Shown here piece after piece: positions 1-7,567 of a stretch of DNA of 19,271 bases. The DNA is from Streptomyces virginiae (GTDB taxonomy: Bacteria > Actinomycetota > Actinomycetes > Streptomycetales > Streptomycetaceae): assembly GCF_000720455.1 (NCBI RefSeq), contig NZ_JOAK01000051.1, forward strand, positions 1 through 19,271. The letters run 5' to 3'. Numbering within the stretch: position 1 is the first letter of the stretch; each line of letters begins with the position of its first letter. The position numbers and the translations under genes were made by a program. A model generated the notes under the pieces. It was given only the letters and a program-made list of their open reading frames with translations, did not search any database and had not been told where the DNA came from.

Positions 1-126
1 GCGACCCACCACCATCTCCACCACCCACAACCCGCACCCACCGAGCCGTGCCCCCCACCCCCTCCGCAGGGTGGCCGGGGTGTGGGGCAGAGCCCCGCGC
101 AGTAACCCGCACTCGACAACGGAGAA
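1..126. other. Gene-free left edge
   Basis: This stretch lies downstream of the relaxase gene and has no credible reading frame. It is C-rich on the plus strand, with repeated CCACC and CACCC runs, followed by a GTGGGGCAGAGCCCC segment. I see no promoter, tRNA or repeat family that recurs elsewhere in the window. The next gene to the left would lie outside the window. Confidence 0.4.
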
Positions 127-156
127 GGGGCGGACCGCCTGGTGGCAGTCCGCCCC
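127..156 (-). terminator. Hairpin terminator after relaxase gene
   Basis: Perfect 9-bp arms GGGGCGGAC (127-135) and GTCCGCCCC (148-156) enclose a 12-nt loop, starting 21 bp beyond the relaxase stop codon. Read on the minus strand the stem is followed by TTCT, a weak U tract, which suits a high-GC actinomycete terminator. Its position just after a 4.8-kb gene supports the call. Confidence 0.7.
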
Positions 157-176
157 TCGCCGGGGATGTGCCCCGA

Positions 177-3100
177 CTACATCTCGACCTCGCGGCCCCG
201 CCGGAGTTCGGCCGCGGGCGGCTCGGGCGCCTGGACGACCTGGGGTTCGTCGCGGCGGGTCCGCTCGGCTTCCTCCATCTGCTGCGTCTGTTCGCGGTCG
301 GCCAGGATCTCCGTTGCCCGCCCGGCAGTCCGGACGGCTTCCTGCAGCTCCTCGCCCGTGAGCTTGGGCGCGGTCTCGTGGGCCCGCTCGCGCGACTGGC
401 GCAGGGCCTCGGCCTCGTATGCCTGCCGCATCTGCTCGGCTTCCTGCTCCTGCTGCAGGCGGGCGCGCTCGGCCTGGCGTTCCTGTTCCAGCTCCGGTTC
501 CACGGTGGCCGGCTGCACGTCCTCCGGCAGTTCCACGGGCTCCGGCTCGGGTGCCCGGAGTTCCAGCTGGCGCTGTGCCTCCTGCGCCTGCTCGCGCGTC
601 GGCTCGGTGTGCTCGTGCCACGCCTGCCGTGCCTCGTGCACCTTTTCCAGCTTCTCGCGGTCCTCGGCAAGCGAAGCGGTCAGGGCCTCGTACCCCTCGA
701 CGGCCTCCTGCAGCTCCTGCGCCTGCTCGGGGGTCTCGGCCTCCATCGCCTTGATGTACGTCTGGACCGACTCGCGCTCGGCGTCCGACAGGGACTCGCT
801 GACCTCGCGGAGCTGCCCGGCGACGTGCGGCGGCGCCCACTCGGTTTCGCGGTCGTACCGCTCGACCATGCGCCGCAGCGTGGCGTCCGACGCTCCGACC
901 AGCTCCATCCGGTCCTCGGGCTCGCCCAGCGCGCGGTACGCGCGGTCCCAGTCCTGGCGGACGTCGACCGCACCGCGGCCCGGCCGCTGGCCGATCGCGT
1001 CGCGCTCGTTCTCGTGCTGGTGCGCCTCGCGGTACGCGGCGACCGACCCGGCCCGCTCGATCCAGCGCTCCCGCCAGGTCGGGTCCTCGGGGACCGGTCC
1101 CAGCTTCTGCGCCCACTGCGGCAGCTCGCCGGCCTCGGCCTGTTCCAACAGCTGCTGTCCCAGTTCCAGGCGCTTCTGCTCGGCCAGCTCCGCGACGCCC
1201 CGGGCGTACTCGCCTTCCGGGCCCTCGATCTCGGCGGCCCGGTTCCGCCAGTCGGCGCGCTCCTCGGCGGCGGCCTGGCGCTCCTCCACGATGCGGGCCC
1301 GCTCCTGCGACTCCTGCGCACCGTGCAGCACCTCGGCGCCCAGGGACATGGCCATGGCCTGGTCCATCGCCTCCTGCTGTCGCGCCTGCTCGAACGCGGC
1401 CGCCTCGGCTGCCCGCTGGGTCTCCATGGGGTCGATGACCTGTGCCCCGATGACCGCCTGCTGCGCGGCCAGGGCGTCCTCCTGGCTGCCGTTCCAGGCC
1501 AGGACCGGAGCCTGCGACATGGCCTCGGCCTGGCGCATCGCCTCGGCCTGCGCCTCCTCGCTGATCGACCGGTCCACGTGGGCGACGGGCGCCACGGACA
1601 GCTCGGCCATCAGGTCGTTGACCGTGCGTTCCTGGGTCTCGACGGCCTCGCGCACGCGGGCCTCGTCCGCCTGGACCTGACGCCGGTCGGCGGCCTCCAG
1701 CTCCCGCTCCGCCCGCCAGTGCAGCACCTTCGCCAAGTCCTTGGCGTCGTCCAGGCCGCGGCCGTTTCCGGTGATGGTCTCCATCATCTTCATGGCGTCG
1801 TGGCCGGCGGCCTCGGCGCTGCGGCCCAGACGGATGAGGGAGCCGTACGCCTCGCTGTCGCGGACCTTCGAGAACTTGTCGCCCAGCTTCTCGAACAGGA
1901 CCCGTCCGAACTTCTTCTCCGCGTCCTTGGTCGACAGGTCTTCCAGCTCGTACGAGTGCTTCGCCAGGGAGCTGGACCATTCCAGCTCCTCGCGCTGCAC
2001 CTGCGTCGCGGACTTCTCGACGCTGGAATTCTCCAGCGTCTGCTTGAAGAGGGTCATCGGCTCGGGCCGCTGCTCCTCGGGCACGCCCGGCATGTCCGTG
2101 GACATGTACGCCGTGTTCGCCTCGCGGCCGCGCGTCATCGCGACGTAGAACGCCTCCCGCGAACCGGAGCCGTCCCAGTAGGAGTGGGCCGTTCCAACGG
2201 TCCGGCCCTGGGTGGAATGGATCGTGCCCGCGTACGCCAGGTCCACATGCTTCTGCACGTACGAGGACGGCAGGGTCACGGTGTCCCCGTCGTCGTAGGC
2301 GGCGGTCACGGAGCCGTCCTCCGCGATGCCCAGCACCTTGACCACATCGCGGTTGGTGGCGAAGCGGTCGCCGGACGTGCTGGTCAGACGGCGGTTGTTG
2401 TCCCGGAGCTGGATCATGTCGCCCTTGCCGACCGTGAGGCCACGCCCGTCCAGCTCGATGCCGTCCGCCTCGACCTCCCCGAGCCGAACGAGGTCGGCGC
2501 GGGCGCGGGCGGCCAGCTCGTCGGCCTGGGCCGTGGTCGGCGCGATGAGTACCGCGTCCTTCCCGCCCGTGTGGTCGACCAGCCACGACTGGTACGAGGC
2601 TTCCACCATCTCCTCGCGCGTTCCAGCGCGCAGACGGCCGCGGGTCTCGTACTCCGCGAGCACGTCCACCTCGCCCTTGCGGAGCTTCAGGGACGCCTCC
2701 TTCTCCCACTCGGAGTTGAAGCGCATCACCTCGTCCAGGCGGTGGACGTTCGGCAGATCCTCGGTCAGCTGGGAGAACACCCCACCGCTGCCCACGCTGC
2801 TGAGCTGGGCGTTATCGCCCACGTACAGCACCTTCGCCCCGGCCAGGTCGGCGTACCGGCGGATCTCGTCCAGCTGGCCCGTCTCGGCCATGGACGCCTC
2901 GTCCACCAGGATCAGCTGGCCCGGCCGGAGCTGGCAGGCGTTCCGGTCCTCGTCCGACACCGCGGTGCCCGATTCCAACCGGCGGTTGGTGTCCAGGAAC
3001 TTCGCGATGTTCGCGGCGTTCTCCACGCCCTCGTCGGACAGCACGCGGGCGGCGCGCTGGCTGACGGTGAGGCCGATCACGGGGCCGACTTCCTGCGTCC

Positions 3101-4943
3101 AGACGTCGTGGATCGCGCCCGCCAGGCGGCTCTTTCCAGTTCCAGCGGGGGCGGCCACGACCTCCATGCGGCGGCCGCTGGCCAGGATGGAGCGGAACGC
3201 CTTCTCCTGTCCCTCGTTCAGCCCGGCGCCGGCCACGGCCTCCTCGATCGCCTCGCGGCCCACGGCGGGGGCTCCCAGCTCGGTGGCCTTGGCGATGATG
3301 CGGCCCTCCCGCTCCAGGTGGGCCTCCGTGGCGTACCGGCGGGCGCCGTGGCGGGCGTAGACCGACAGCCCGTCCTCGCGGCACAGCTCCGGGGGGAGCG
3401 GGACGAGGTTACGGGCGGTCAGCCGGACCACGGCCGTGTCGGCTCCAGGCTGCAGCGCGGCGTCGGCCAGCTCGTTGACGAGGGCGGTCACCTGGTGGCG
3501 TTCCAGCCCTCCGAGACAGTCCGGAAGTTCCTTGGTGATCTCCACGATCAGGTCGCCTCGACGCCACGTCGACTTCTGGTCCTGGGCGTTCTCGATGGCC
3601 TGCTGCACGACCTTCGTCGGGTCGAATTCCAGGCCCGATTCCAGCGTACGTCCGTCGCGTTCCAGTTCGGCGGTCGCGCGTTCCACCTGCGCTGGAATGT
3701 CGGCCAGCGACTCGCGGGTGTCGGCCACCATGTCGGCCTCCCAGCGCTCCAGCAGCTGCTCGCGCGGGACGGCTTCCACCTTGTTCTTCCGCTCGGTCAG
3801 GTTGACCCACTGCGCCATGCGGGCCAGCTCGTGGGCGCCCGGCGCGCGGCCGGTCCGCTCCTCGTACGCCTTGGCCAGCTCGGCGGTGCCCTTGGTGATG
3901 GTCCGCCGGCGGGAGCTGTACTTGTCGCGCTTCTCCTCGGAGATGCCGACGATCTCGCGGGCCATGCCGTCCGGGCGGGTGGCCACGCGAAAGCCCATCT
4001 TGCGGTACAGGGCCTCGTCCGACACCTTCTCGAAGATGTGCCCGGCGGCCTTGGTGTGCCGGTAGATCTCCTGTCCGTCGATGGTGAGCCACTTCGACGT
4101 GACTTCGCCGGTCACGGGGTCGACGGACGAGGATTCCACGCGGTTCCAGATCGCGTTGTGGATGTGCAGCTGCGGGTCGGAATCACGGCTGGTGTGCTGC
4201 CGGAACGAAGCGATCGTCCACGCGTGCGCGTCGACCTGGCGGCCCATCGGGGCCCCGTCCGGGTCCTTCGCACCGTGGCGTCCGTCGCGGGCGTACCCGG
4301 CCTCTTCCTCCAGGAATTCCAGCCCGGCCTGGACGCCCTCCATCAGGCACTCCCAGACCTGATCGGCCTTCTCGGCGGCGGCCGCCGCGCCCTCCAGGTC
4401 CCCGGCCTCGCGGAGCCGCGCGGCCTCGATCTGGAACCCGGCGTGCAGCAGGCTGTACGACTTCGGCGCGGAGAACGTGACGTCGTAGTACGAGCGGCTG
4501 GAGGGGGCGTTCTGGCGCACCTTCAGCTCCGCCGCGCGGCGCTGCTCGGGCGTCGAATCCGGCCCCAGCTTCTCCACCGCGGCGGCCACCTTCTCCTCCG
4601 TCGACTTGGTGTAGTCGTACGGCTTCCGGCCCACCCGGGCCTCGTCGTAGATGGCTGCCACCTGGGCGTTGTACTCGTCCGATCCGGGCTCGGCCGTGAT
4701 CGCAGAGAGTGACGCCCGGACCTCCGCGTGGAGGCCCGGGTGCGTGAACTTCGAGTACATGTCGCTCATCAGCTCATGGTCGACTTCACCAGTCAGACCA
4801 AGATCATTTGCGGCACTCCCGAGCCAGATCCCGGCCGGCTCTCCGGCCTGCTCGATGGACTTCAGGTAGTAGTGCTCACCGCCGCGACCGACCGCGTTCA
4901 TGAGGTATCCCGGGTCTGATCCCGGGCTCACAGTAGCGGTCAT
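177..4943 (-). CDS. MobF-family conjugative relaxase-helicase (TrwC/TraI/TraA-like)
   Basis: The 1588-residue protein would nick the transferred strand at oriT, stay covalently attached, and unwind the DNA during conjugation. The N-terminal relaxase domain (about 1-400) has candidate catalytic tyrosines at 25-26 (HYY) and the MobF histidine cluster H250-TSRDSDPQL-H260-I-H262. A superfamily 1 helicase of RecD/TraI type follows: Walker A APAGTGKS (598-605), Walker B LILVDEAS (677-684), GTIHSTQGR (906-914) and motif VI VAMTRGR (934-940). Residues about 1000-1588 are rich in E, Q, A and R and probably form long coiled coils, a usual tail of actinobacterial TraA proteins. There is no Shine-Dalgarno before the ATG; a promoter ending 6 nt upstream suggests a leaderless mRNA. 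It stands alone with its own terminator. Family assignment is secure; the strand-specific oriT it recognises is not known from sequence. Confidence 0.95.
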   Translation of the reverse strand: MTATVSPGSDPGYLMNAVGRGGEHYYLKSIEQAGEPAGIWLGSAANDLGLTGEVDHELMSDMYSKFTHPGLHAEVRASLSAITAEPGSDEYNAQVAAIYDEARVGRKPYDYTKSTEEKVAAAVEKLGPDSTPEQRRAAELKVRQNAPSSRSYYDVTFSAPKSYSLLHAGFQIEAARLREAGDLEGAAAAAEKADQVWECLMEGVQAGLEFLEEEAGYARDGRHGAKDPDGAPMGRQVDAHAWTIASFRQHTSRDSDPQLHIHNAIWNRVESSSVDPVTGEVTSKWLTIDGQEIYRHTKAAGHIFEKVSDEALYRKMGFRVATRPDGMAREIVGISEEKRDKYSSRRRTITKGTAELAKAYEERTGRAPGAHELARMAQWVNLTERKNKVEAVPREQLLERWEADMVADTRESLADIPAQVERATAELERDGRTLESGLEFDPTKVVQQAIENAQDQKSTWRRGDLIVEITKELPDCLGGLERHQVTALVNELADAALQPGADTAVVRLTARNLVPLPPELCREDGLSVYARHGARRYATEAHLEREGRIIAKATELGAPAVGREAIEEAVAGAGLNEGQEKAFRSILASGRRMEVVAAPAGTGKSRLAGAIHDVWTQEVGPVIGLTVSQRAARVLSDEGVENAANIAKFLDTNRRLESGTAVSDEDRNACQLRPGQLILVDEASMAETGQLDEIRRYADLAGAKVLYVGDNAQLSSVGSGGVFSQLTEDLPNVHRLDEVMRFNSEWEKEASLKLRKGEVDVLAEYETRGRLRAGTREEMVEASYQSWLVDHTGGKDAVLIAPTTAQADELAARARADLVRLGEVEADGIELDGRGLTVGKGDMIQLRDNNRRLTSTSGDRFATNRDVVKVLGIAEDGSVTAAYDDGDTVTLPSSYVQKHVDLAYAGTIHSTQGRTVGTAHSYWDGSGSREAFYVAMTRGREANTAYMSTDMPGVPEEQRPEPMTLFKQTLENSSVEKSATQVQREELEWSSSLAKHSYELEDLSTKDAEKKFGRVLFEKLGDKFSKVRDSEAYGSLIRLGRSAEAAGHDAMKMMETITGNGRGLDDAKDLAKVLHWRAERELEAADRRQVQADEARVREAVETQERTVNDLMAELSVAPVAHVDRSISEEAQAEAMRQAEAMSQAPVLAWNGSQEDALAAQQAVIGAQVIDPMETQRAAEAAAFEQARQQEAMDQAMAMSLGAEVLHGAQESQERARIVEERQAAAEERADWRNRAAEIEGPEGEYARGVAELAEQKRLELGQQLLEQAEAGELPQWAQKLGPVPEDPTWRERWIERAGSVAAYREAHQHENERDAIGQRPGRGAVDVRQDWDRAYRALGEPEDRMELVGASDATLRRMVERYDRETEWAPPHVAGQLREVSESLSDAERESVQTYIKAMEAETPEQAQELQEAVEGYEALTASLAEDREKLEKVHEARQAWHEHTEPTREQAQEAQRQLELRAPEPEPVELPEDVQPATVEPELEQERQAERARLQQEQEAEQMRQAYEAEALRQSRERAHETAPKLTGEELQEAVRTAGRATEILADREQTQQMEEAERTRRDEPQVVQAPEPPAAELRRGREVEM

Positions 4944-4978
4944 GTGATCACGGTACGGGCCATCGGATGGTAATGCAA
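4944..4978 (-). promoter_or_regulatory. Relaxase promoter, probably leaderless
   Basis: On the minus strand TTGCAT (4978-4973), a 17-bp spacer and TACCGT (4955-4950) form a sigma70-like promoter. Only GATCAC separates the -10 box from the relaxase ATG, so transcription would start at or next to the start codon. A short palindrome CCATC-G-GATGG (4960-4970) lies in the spacer and could be a repressor site. No ribosome binding site is visible. Confidence 0.55.
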
Positions 4979-5169
4979 GGGTGTGTTGAAGTTAGTAGGT
5001 AGCTCAGGTTTCAAGATCCGGGAAGAGAAGGGGGTGGAGAGGGCAAGTAGGCAGATGGGAGAGGAGATCGACAAGGGCAAGCAAGAGGGAGAGCAAGGGG
5101 AGACGAGGGGAAGACGCAGAGAGAGATCAGCCGGGGATCGGGAGAGCGCGAGAGGGTTGCCCCTCTCGC
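4979..5169. other. Purine-rich tract with hairpin, candidate oriT region
   Basis: Directly upstream of the relaxase promoter, about 150 bases (roughly 5008-5156) are almost all purines on the plus strand, unlike any other part of the window. The tract ends in a perfect hairpin: GCGAGAGGG (5148-5156), loop TTGC, CCCTCTCGC (5161-5169). Origins of transfer commonly sit beside the relaxase gene and contain an inverted repeat near the nick site, so this is the best oriT candidate here. I cannot identify the nick. No coding sequence is credible in this part. Confidence 0.35.
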
Positions 5170-5174
5170 AAGAG

Positions 5175-5205
5175 TTGACCGCGACCGGTGGGCGCCCGGT
5201 AGGCT
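5175..5205 (+). promoter_or_regulatory. Possible plus-strand promoter for a short transcript
   Basis: TTGACC (5175-5180) and TAGGCT (5200-5205) resemble Streptomyces -35 and -10 boxes, but the 19-bp spacer is long. Transcription would begin near 5212 and meet a strong hairpin about 10 nt later, leaving room only for a small RNA. This is suggestive only. Confidence 0.25.
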
Positions 5206-5221
5206 GCGCCACAGACGACAT

Positions 5222-5253
5222 GAGGCCCGACCCCCGGACTGGGGGCGGGCCTC
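5222..5253 (+). terminator. Strong hairpin between relaxase and palindrome array
   Basis: GAGGCCCG (5222-5229) pairs with CGGGCCTC (5246-5253), and CCCCC (5231-5235) with GGGGG (5241-5245), leaving one bulged A (5230) and the loop GGACT. It could terminate a short plus-strand RNA (a run of five T follows about 17 nt later), stop read-through from the operon to its right, or be an oriT structure. The pairing is certain; the role is not. Confidence 0.5.
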
Positions 5254-5324
5254 GACTGTTACCAAGCGTGTTTTTCGGCGGCGGCGTCGCCCGGGTGGCC
5301 GGCGGCCGCGAACGGCGGACGGTC

Positions 5325-5582
5325 TAGCGTGGACATGCTGTGAACCGCACGCCCGGCGGGCCCTCGCACGGGCCACGAAACCGGCCCCCGGCCGCCCGTA
5401 CGCCGTAGCGTGTCCACGCTGTGAACCGCCCACGGCGGCGGCCTGTACGGCAACCGCTACGGCGGGCCGGTCCACCCCGTACGCCATAGCGTGAACACGC
5501 TCCGATCCGGCGGCGGCGTCGACCGCCCGGCGGGACGAAGCGGAACCGGTGCGCCTCGACCTGCTACAGCATGTCCACGCTA
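5325..5582. repeat. Four palindromes at 81-bp spacing (candidate centromere, iteron or operator array)
   Basis: Four copies of the palindrome TAGCGTG-N2-CACGCTA start at 5325, 5406, 5487 and 5567, i.e. 81, 81 and 80 bp apart. The copies are TAGCGTGGACATGCTG, TAGCGTGTCCACGCTG, TAGCGTGAACACGCTC and CAGCATGTCCACGCTA. Copies 2 and 3 share a preceding GTACGCC and copies 1 and 2 a following TGAACCGC, so the array probably grew by duplication of an 81-bp unit. A fifth, perfect copy sits at 6847-6866 in the promoter of the next operon. The last array copy ends 11 bp from the stop codon of the HNH-like gene. A palindrome-binding protein probably uses all five sites. Confidence 0.75.
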
Positions 5583-5593
5583 CGAAGCGGCCT

Positions 5594-6109
5594 TCACCAA
5601 AGGGTGTCCTGGTGCTCCCCCGAAGGGTGGCCGGCCGCGAGCGCGGCCGCGATGGCGGCGGCCTCCGCGCCCGGCTCGGCGGCCAGGATCGCGTCCCGCA
5701 CCGCAACCGCCCGCCCCGCCGCGCCCCGCACGTCCGCGAGCGCGTGACCGGTCAGCCCCCGGCGGGCCGCGTAGTCCACGATGTTCTGCAGCCGCTCCCC
5801 CGCCAGCCAGTGGTCCGGGTTCTGACAGCTGCTCTCGTCGCAGGTGTGCCGGACCACGGCGCCGTTCCGCAGTGCGGCCGCGCCGTGGCAGATGACGAAC
5901 CCCAGGACGTGGGCCGACACCACGCGGGAGGTGCCCGCCGGGCGGCTGCCCGCCCGGAGCTTCCCGTGCCCGGAGTCGCTGATGGCCCCGAGCCACCAGT
6001 GGCACGGCGTCGGGCCGGGGCCGCGGTACACCTTCGCCTCGTACCGGGCGGCGGTCGCCGGGTCGGCGGCCAGGCGGTCCCAGGGAACCGCGGGGGTCGG
6101 CTCGCTCAT
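5594..6109 (-). CDS. HNH-like endonuclease domain protein
   Basis: This 171-residue protein has the cysteine-containing HNH signature of phage and homing-type nucleases. CHWWLGA (36-42) is followed by a G-rich segment with HGK, then VRHTC (86-90) and CQNPDH (95-100), where H88, C90, C95, N97 and H100 would form the metal and catalytic site, and LQNIVDY (108-113). The C-terminal about 50 residues are alanine-rich and unassigned. The ATG at 6109 overlaps the stop of the upstream SprT-like gene by ATGA, so the two are translationally coupled; in-frame starts further upstream would sit inside that gene and are rejected. It may nick or cut DNA, but whether it serves defence, transfer or homing cannot be read from sequence. 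The family call is fairly firm, activity unproven. Confidence 0.75.
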   Translation of the reverse strand: MSEPTPAVPWDRLAADPATAARYEAKVYRGPGPTPCHWWLGAISDSGHGKLRAGSRPAGTSRVVSAHVLGFVICHGAAALRNGAVVRHTCDESSCQNPDHWLAGERLQNIVDYAARRGLTGHALADVRGAAGRAVAVRDAILAAEPGAEAAAIAAALAAGHPSGEHQDTLW

Positions 6110-6837
6110 GCGGCGGCCTCGTCCGGCTCGGTGTCCTCGGCGGACTCCTCGGCCTCGAACGGCTCTCGGCACTCCCCGCACAGGATCGCCCCGCCCTCCA
6201 ACAGCTTCGGGGTGACCTGCATCCGGCGGGGCGGGTCACACTCGCACGCCACGGCCAGGCGCTTACCCGCCCGGCCCTTCCCGCCGCGCGGGCCCTCCTT
6301 CTTCCCGTCCTCGTCCTGCTCCTGGTCCTTGTCCTCGTCGGGCGCCTCGATCCGGGCCAGGGCGGCGGCGTCCAACTTCCTGATGACGGACGCGTACCGG
6401 CTGACCGTGGCGGCGGTGATCAGGGCCTCCGAGAAGCCGATGACCTTCTCCGCCCGCTTCGGCGGCTCCAGCCCCAGCTCCTCGGCCAGGGCCGCGAACT
6501 TCCGGTTGTGCCAGCGGCCCGCACACGAGGTGTCCCGGATGCCCCGGGCGGCCGCGAGCGCGTGCGCTGCCTCGTGCAGCGCGGTCTCCACCACCATCTG
6601 CCCGCCCACGGCGATGGCCTCGCCGGAGATGAACAGCTCCGCCCGGCGGCCGCCGGCCGCCGCGTCCAGCCACCGGTCCGCCGTGTGGTGCCCCCAGGAC
6701 GGCCGCTTCTTGTTCCGCCCCTGCGTACCCGTGCCGGTGATCATCACGACGTCTGGAAGGTCGGGGTGGTGCTTCTGGAACGCGGCCCAAGTCGATTCCA
6801 GCGCGGCGGTGATCCGGGTTCCCTCTTGAGTCGGCAT
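6106..6837 (-). CDS. SprT-like zinc metalloprotein with C-terminal zinc ribbon
   Basis: The 243-residue protein carries the zincin motif HEAAH (88-92) inside VETALHEAAHAL, and a likely third zinc ligand H110 in GRWHNRKF, the arrangement seen in SprT-like proteins. An acidic linker (about 166-182) leads to a putative zinc ribbon formed by CEC (198-200) and CGEC (220-223). Eukaryotic SprT relatives (Spartan) degrade DNA-protein crosslinks; a plasmid version might act on covalent relaxase-DNA or blocked forks, but this is inference. It is the first gene of a two-gene operon with the HNH-like gene. No Shine-Dalgarno precedes the ATG; a -10 box TACGAT lies 7 nt upstream and overlaps a perfect palindrome, so expression is probably leaderless and repressed. 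Confidence 0.8.
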   Translation of the reverse strand: MPTQEGTRITAALESTWAAFQKHHPDLPDVVMITGTGTQGRNKKRPSWGHHTADRWLDAAAGGRRAELFISGEAIAVGGQMVVETALHEAAHALAAARGIRDTSCAGRWHNRKFAALAEELGLEPPKRAEKVIGFSEALITAATVSRYASVIRKLDAAALARIEAPDEDKDQEQDEDGKKEGPRGGKGRAGKRLAVACECDPPRRMQVTPKLLEGGAILCGECREPFEAEESAEDTEPDEAAA

Positions 6838-6866
6838 GTCTCAGATCGTAGCGTGAACACGCTACG
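6838..6866 (-). promoter_or_regulatory. Promoter with fifth TAGCGTG palindrome
   Basis: A perfect palindrome with 9-bp arms, CGTAGCGTG-AA-CACGCTACG (6847-6866), overlaps the -10 box TACGAT (6850-6845) of the SprT-like gene. The ATG follows 7 nt after the -10 box with no ribosome binding site. The site matches the four array copies to the left and would let one DNA-binding protein both bind the array and repress this operon. No convincing -35 box is present. Confidence 0.65.
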
Positions 6867-6900
6867 AAACGGGAGGGGTTCGAGCGGACTGGAACGGCAA

Positions 6901-6936
6901 CGGCCGCCGCTGGAACTCGCGTTCCAGCGGCGGCCG
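6901..6936 (-). terminator. 16-bp-stem terminator after the four-gene operon
   Basis: Perfect 16-bp arms CGGCCGCCGCTGGAAC (6901-6916) and GTTCCAGCGGCGGCCG (6921-6936) enclose the loop TCGC. It lies 20 bp past the last stop codon of the operon running from 8559 to 6957 and before the SprT-like promoter, so it insulates the two units. No T tract, as is common in Streptomyces. Confidence 0.8.
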
Positions 6937-6956
6937 GTCGGGGTGCTGAGGGTCGG

Positions 6957-7280
6957 TCAGTCGTCGTACTCGTAGGCGTCGGTCACGAGGTCGCCCCATC
7001 CCGCGTGCCCCCGCCATTCCAGGCGGTGCCGGAGCATCGCGGCGGCGTCTGCCTCGTGGACGTCCAGGGCGAAGTGCTCCCGCGCGGCCGTGAGGACGTC
7101 GCCCACCGTGACCCGTAACGGCCAGGTGACGTGGATGTCTGTCACGGGTTCGGAGAGGCGGGCTCGCACCGCCGCGGTGATGGCCATGTCCGTGGCCTGC
7201 TGCACCTGGGCCTGGAAGTGCCGGGCCTGCTGTTCGGCGGCCAGGCGTTCGCGCCGCCGGCGGATGGCTCGCAGGATCAC
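6957..7280 (-). CDS. Small conserved-looking protein of unknown function
   Basis: The 107-residue protein starts at GTG 7280, whose last two bases begin the upstream stop codon (GTGA overlap); AGGAGG lies just upstream (7290-7285). This fixes the start well inside a longer open frame. The N terminus is basic and helical (ILRAIRRRRERLAAEQQARHFQAQVQQATDM in outline), followed by a compact domain containing VTDIHVTWPLRVTVGDVLTAAREHF and an acidic C terminus ending YEYDD. I recognise no family or catalytic motif. As the last gene of a coupled four-gene operon it is probably co-expressed with the HTH and zinc proteins upstream and may work with them. Confidence 0.7.
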   Translation of the reverse strand: MILRAIRRRRERLAAEQQARHFQAQVQQATDMAITAAVRARLSEPVTDIHVTWPLRVTVGDVLTAAREHFALDVHEADAAAMLRHRLEWRGHAGWGDLVTDAYEYDD

Positions 7281-7567
7281 CACTCCTCCTTCGGGTGGGG
7301 CTCGACGTGCCCGCAGTAGTGGCACCGCGCCCCCGCCGGGATGTCGACGGTCGTCCCGGTGCAGCGCGGGCACTCCCCCAGTTCCAGCACCGGGCCGGTG
7401 CCCCGGACGCACCCGGGGCACCGGTGCCCGTCGTCGCCGTAGGTCCACCCGGCGCGCTTCATGACGTCCTCGAACTCGTCGGTGTCCAGCGCGTACGGGT
7501 CGTCCACGGGTTCCAGGAACAGCGCGACGCACCCGTCGCGGTCGCACGTCACGGCGTCCCGGATCAC
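7277..7567 (-). CDS. Small protein with four Cys-pair zinc knuckles
   Basis: This 96-residue protein has four cysteine pairs: CDRDGC (8-13), CPGC (50-53), CPRC (66-69) and CHYC (82-85), which would bind two zinc ions as rubredoxin-like or treble-clef knuckles. An acidic segment (19-35) separates the first pair from the rest. The GTG start at 7567 overlaps the upstream stop by GTGA, and its own stop overlaps the next GTG, so it sits in a translational relay. Such proteins usually bind nucleic acid or protein partners, but no enzyme activity is suggested. A much longer open frame runs through here to 9130; its upstream part is read in the wrong frame over other genes. Confidence 0.75.
   Translation of the reverse strand: MIRDAVTCDRDGCVALFLEPVDDPYALDTDEFEDVMKRAGWTYGDDGHRCPGCVRGTGPVLELGECPRCTGTTVDIPAGARCHYCGHVEPHPKEEW

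Noticed and set aside
48..4712. Open frame of more than 1500 codons on the plus strand
   Set aside because: It lies antisense to the relaxase gene, which has clear catalytic motifs in order. The plus-strand product is Leu/Arg/Gly-rich with no motifs, a common artefact opposite GC-rich genes.
4983..5327. 114-codon plus-strand frame upstream of the relaxase
   Set aside because: It covers the purine tract and two hairpins; composition (repeated E, G, R) simply reflects the purine run, and no start site is supported.
5325..5582. CRISPR array
   Set aside because: The repeat is a 16-bp palindrome with variable centre, the 65-bp intervals are partly similar to one another, and there are no cas genes.
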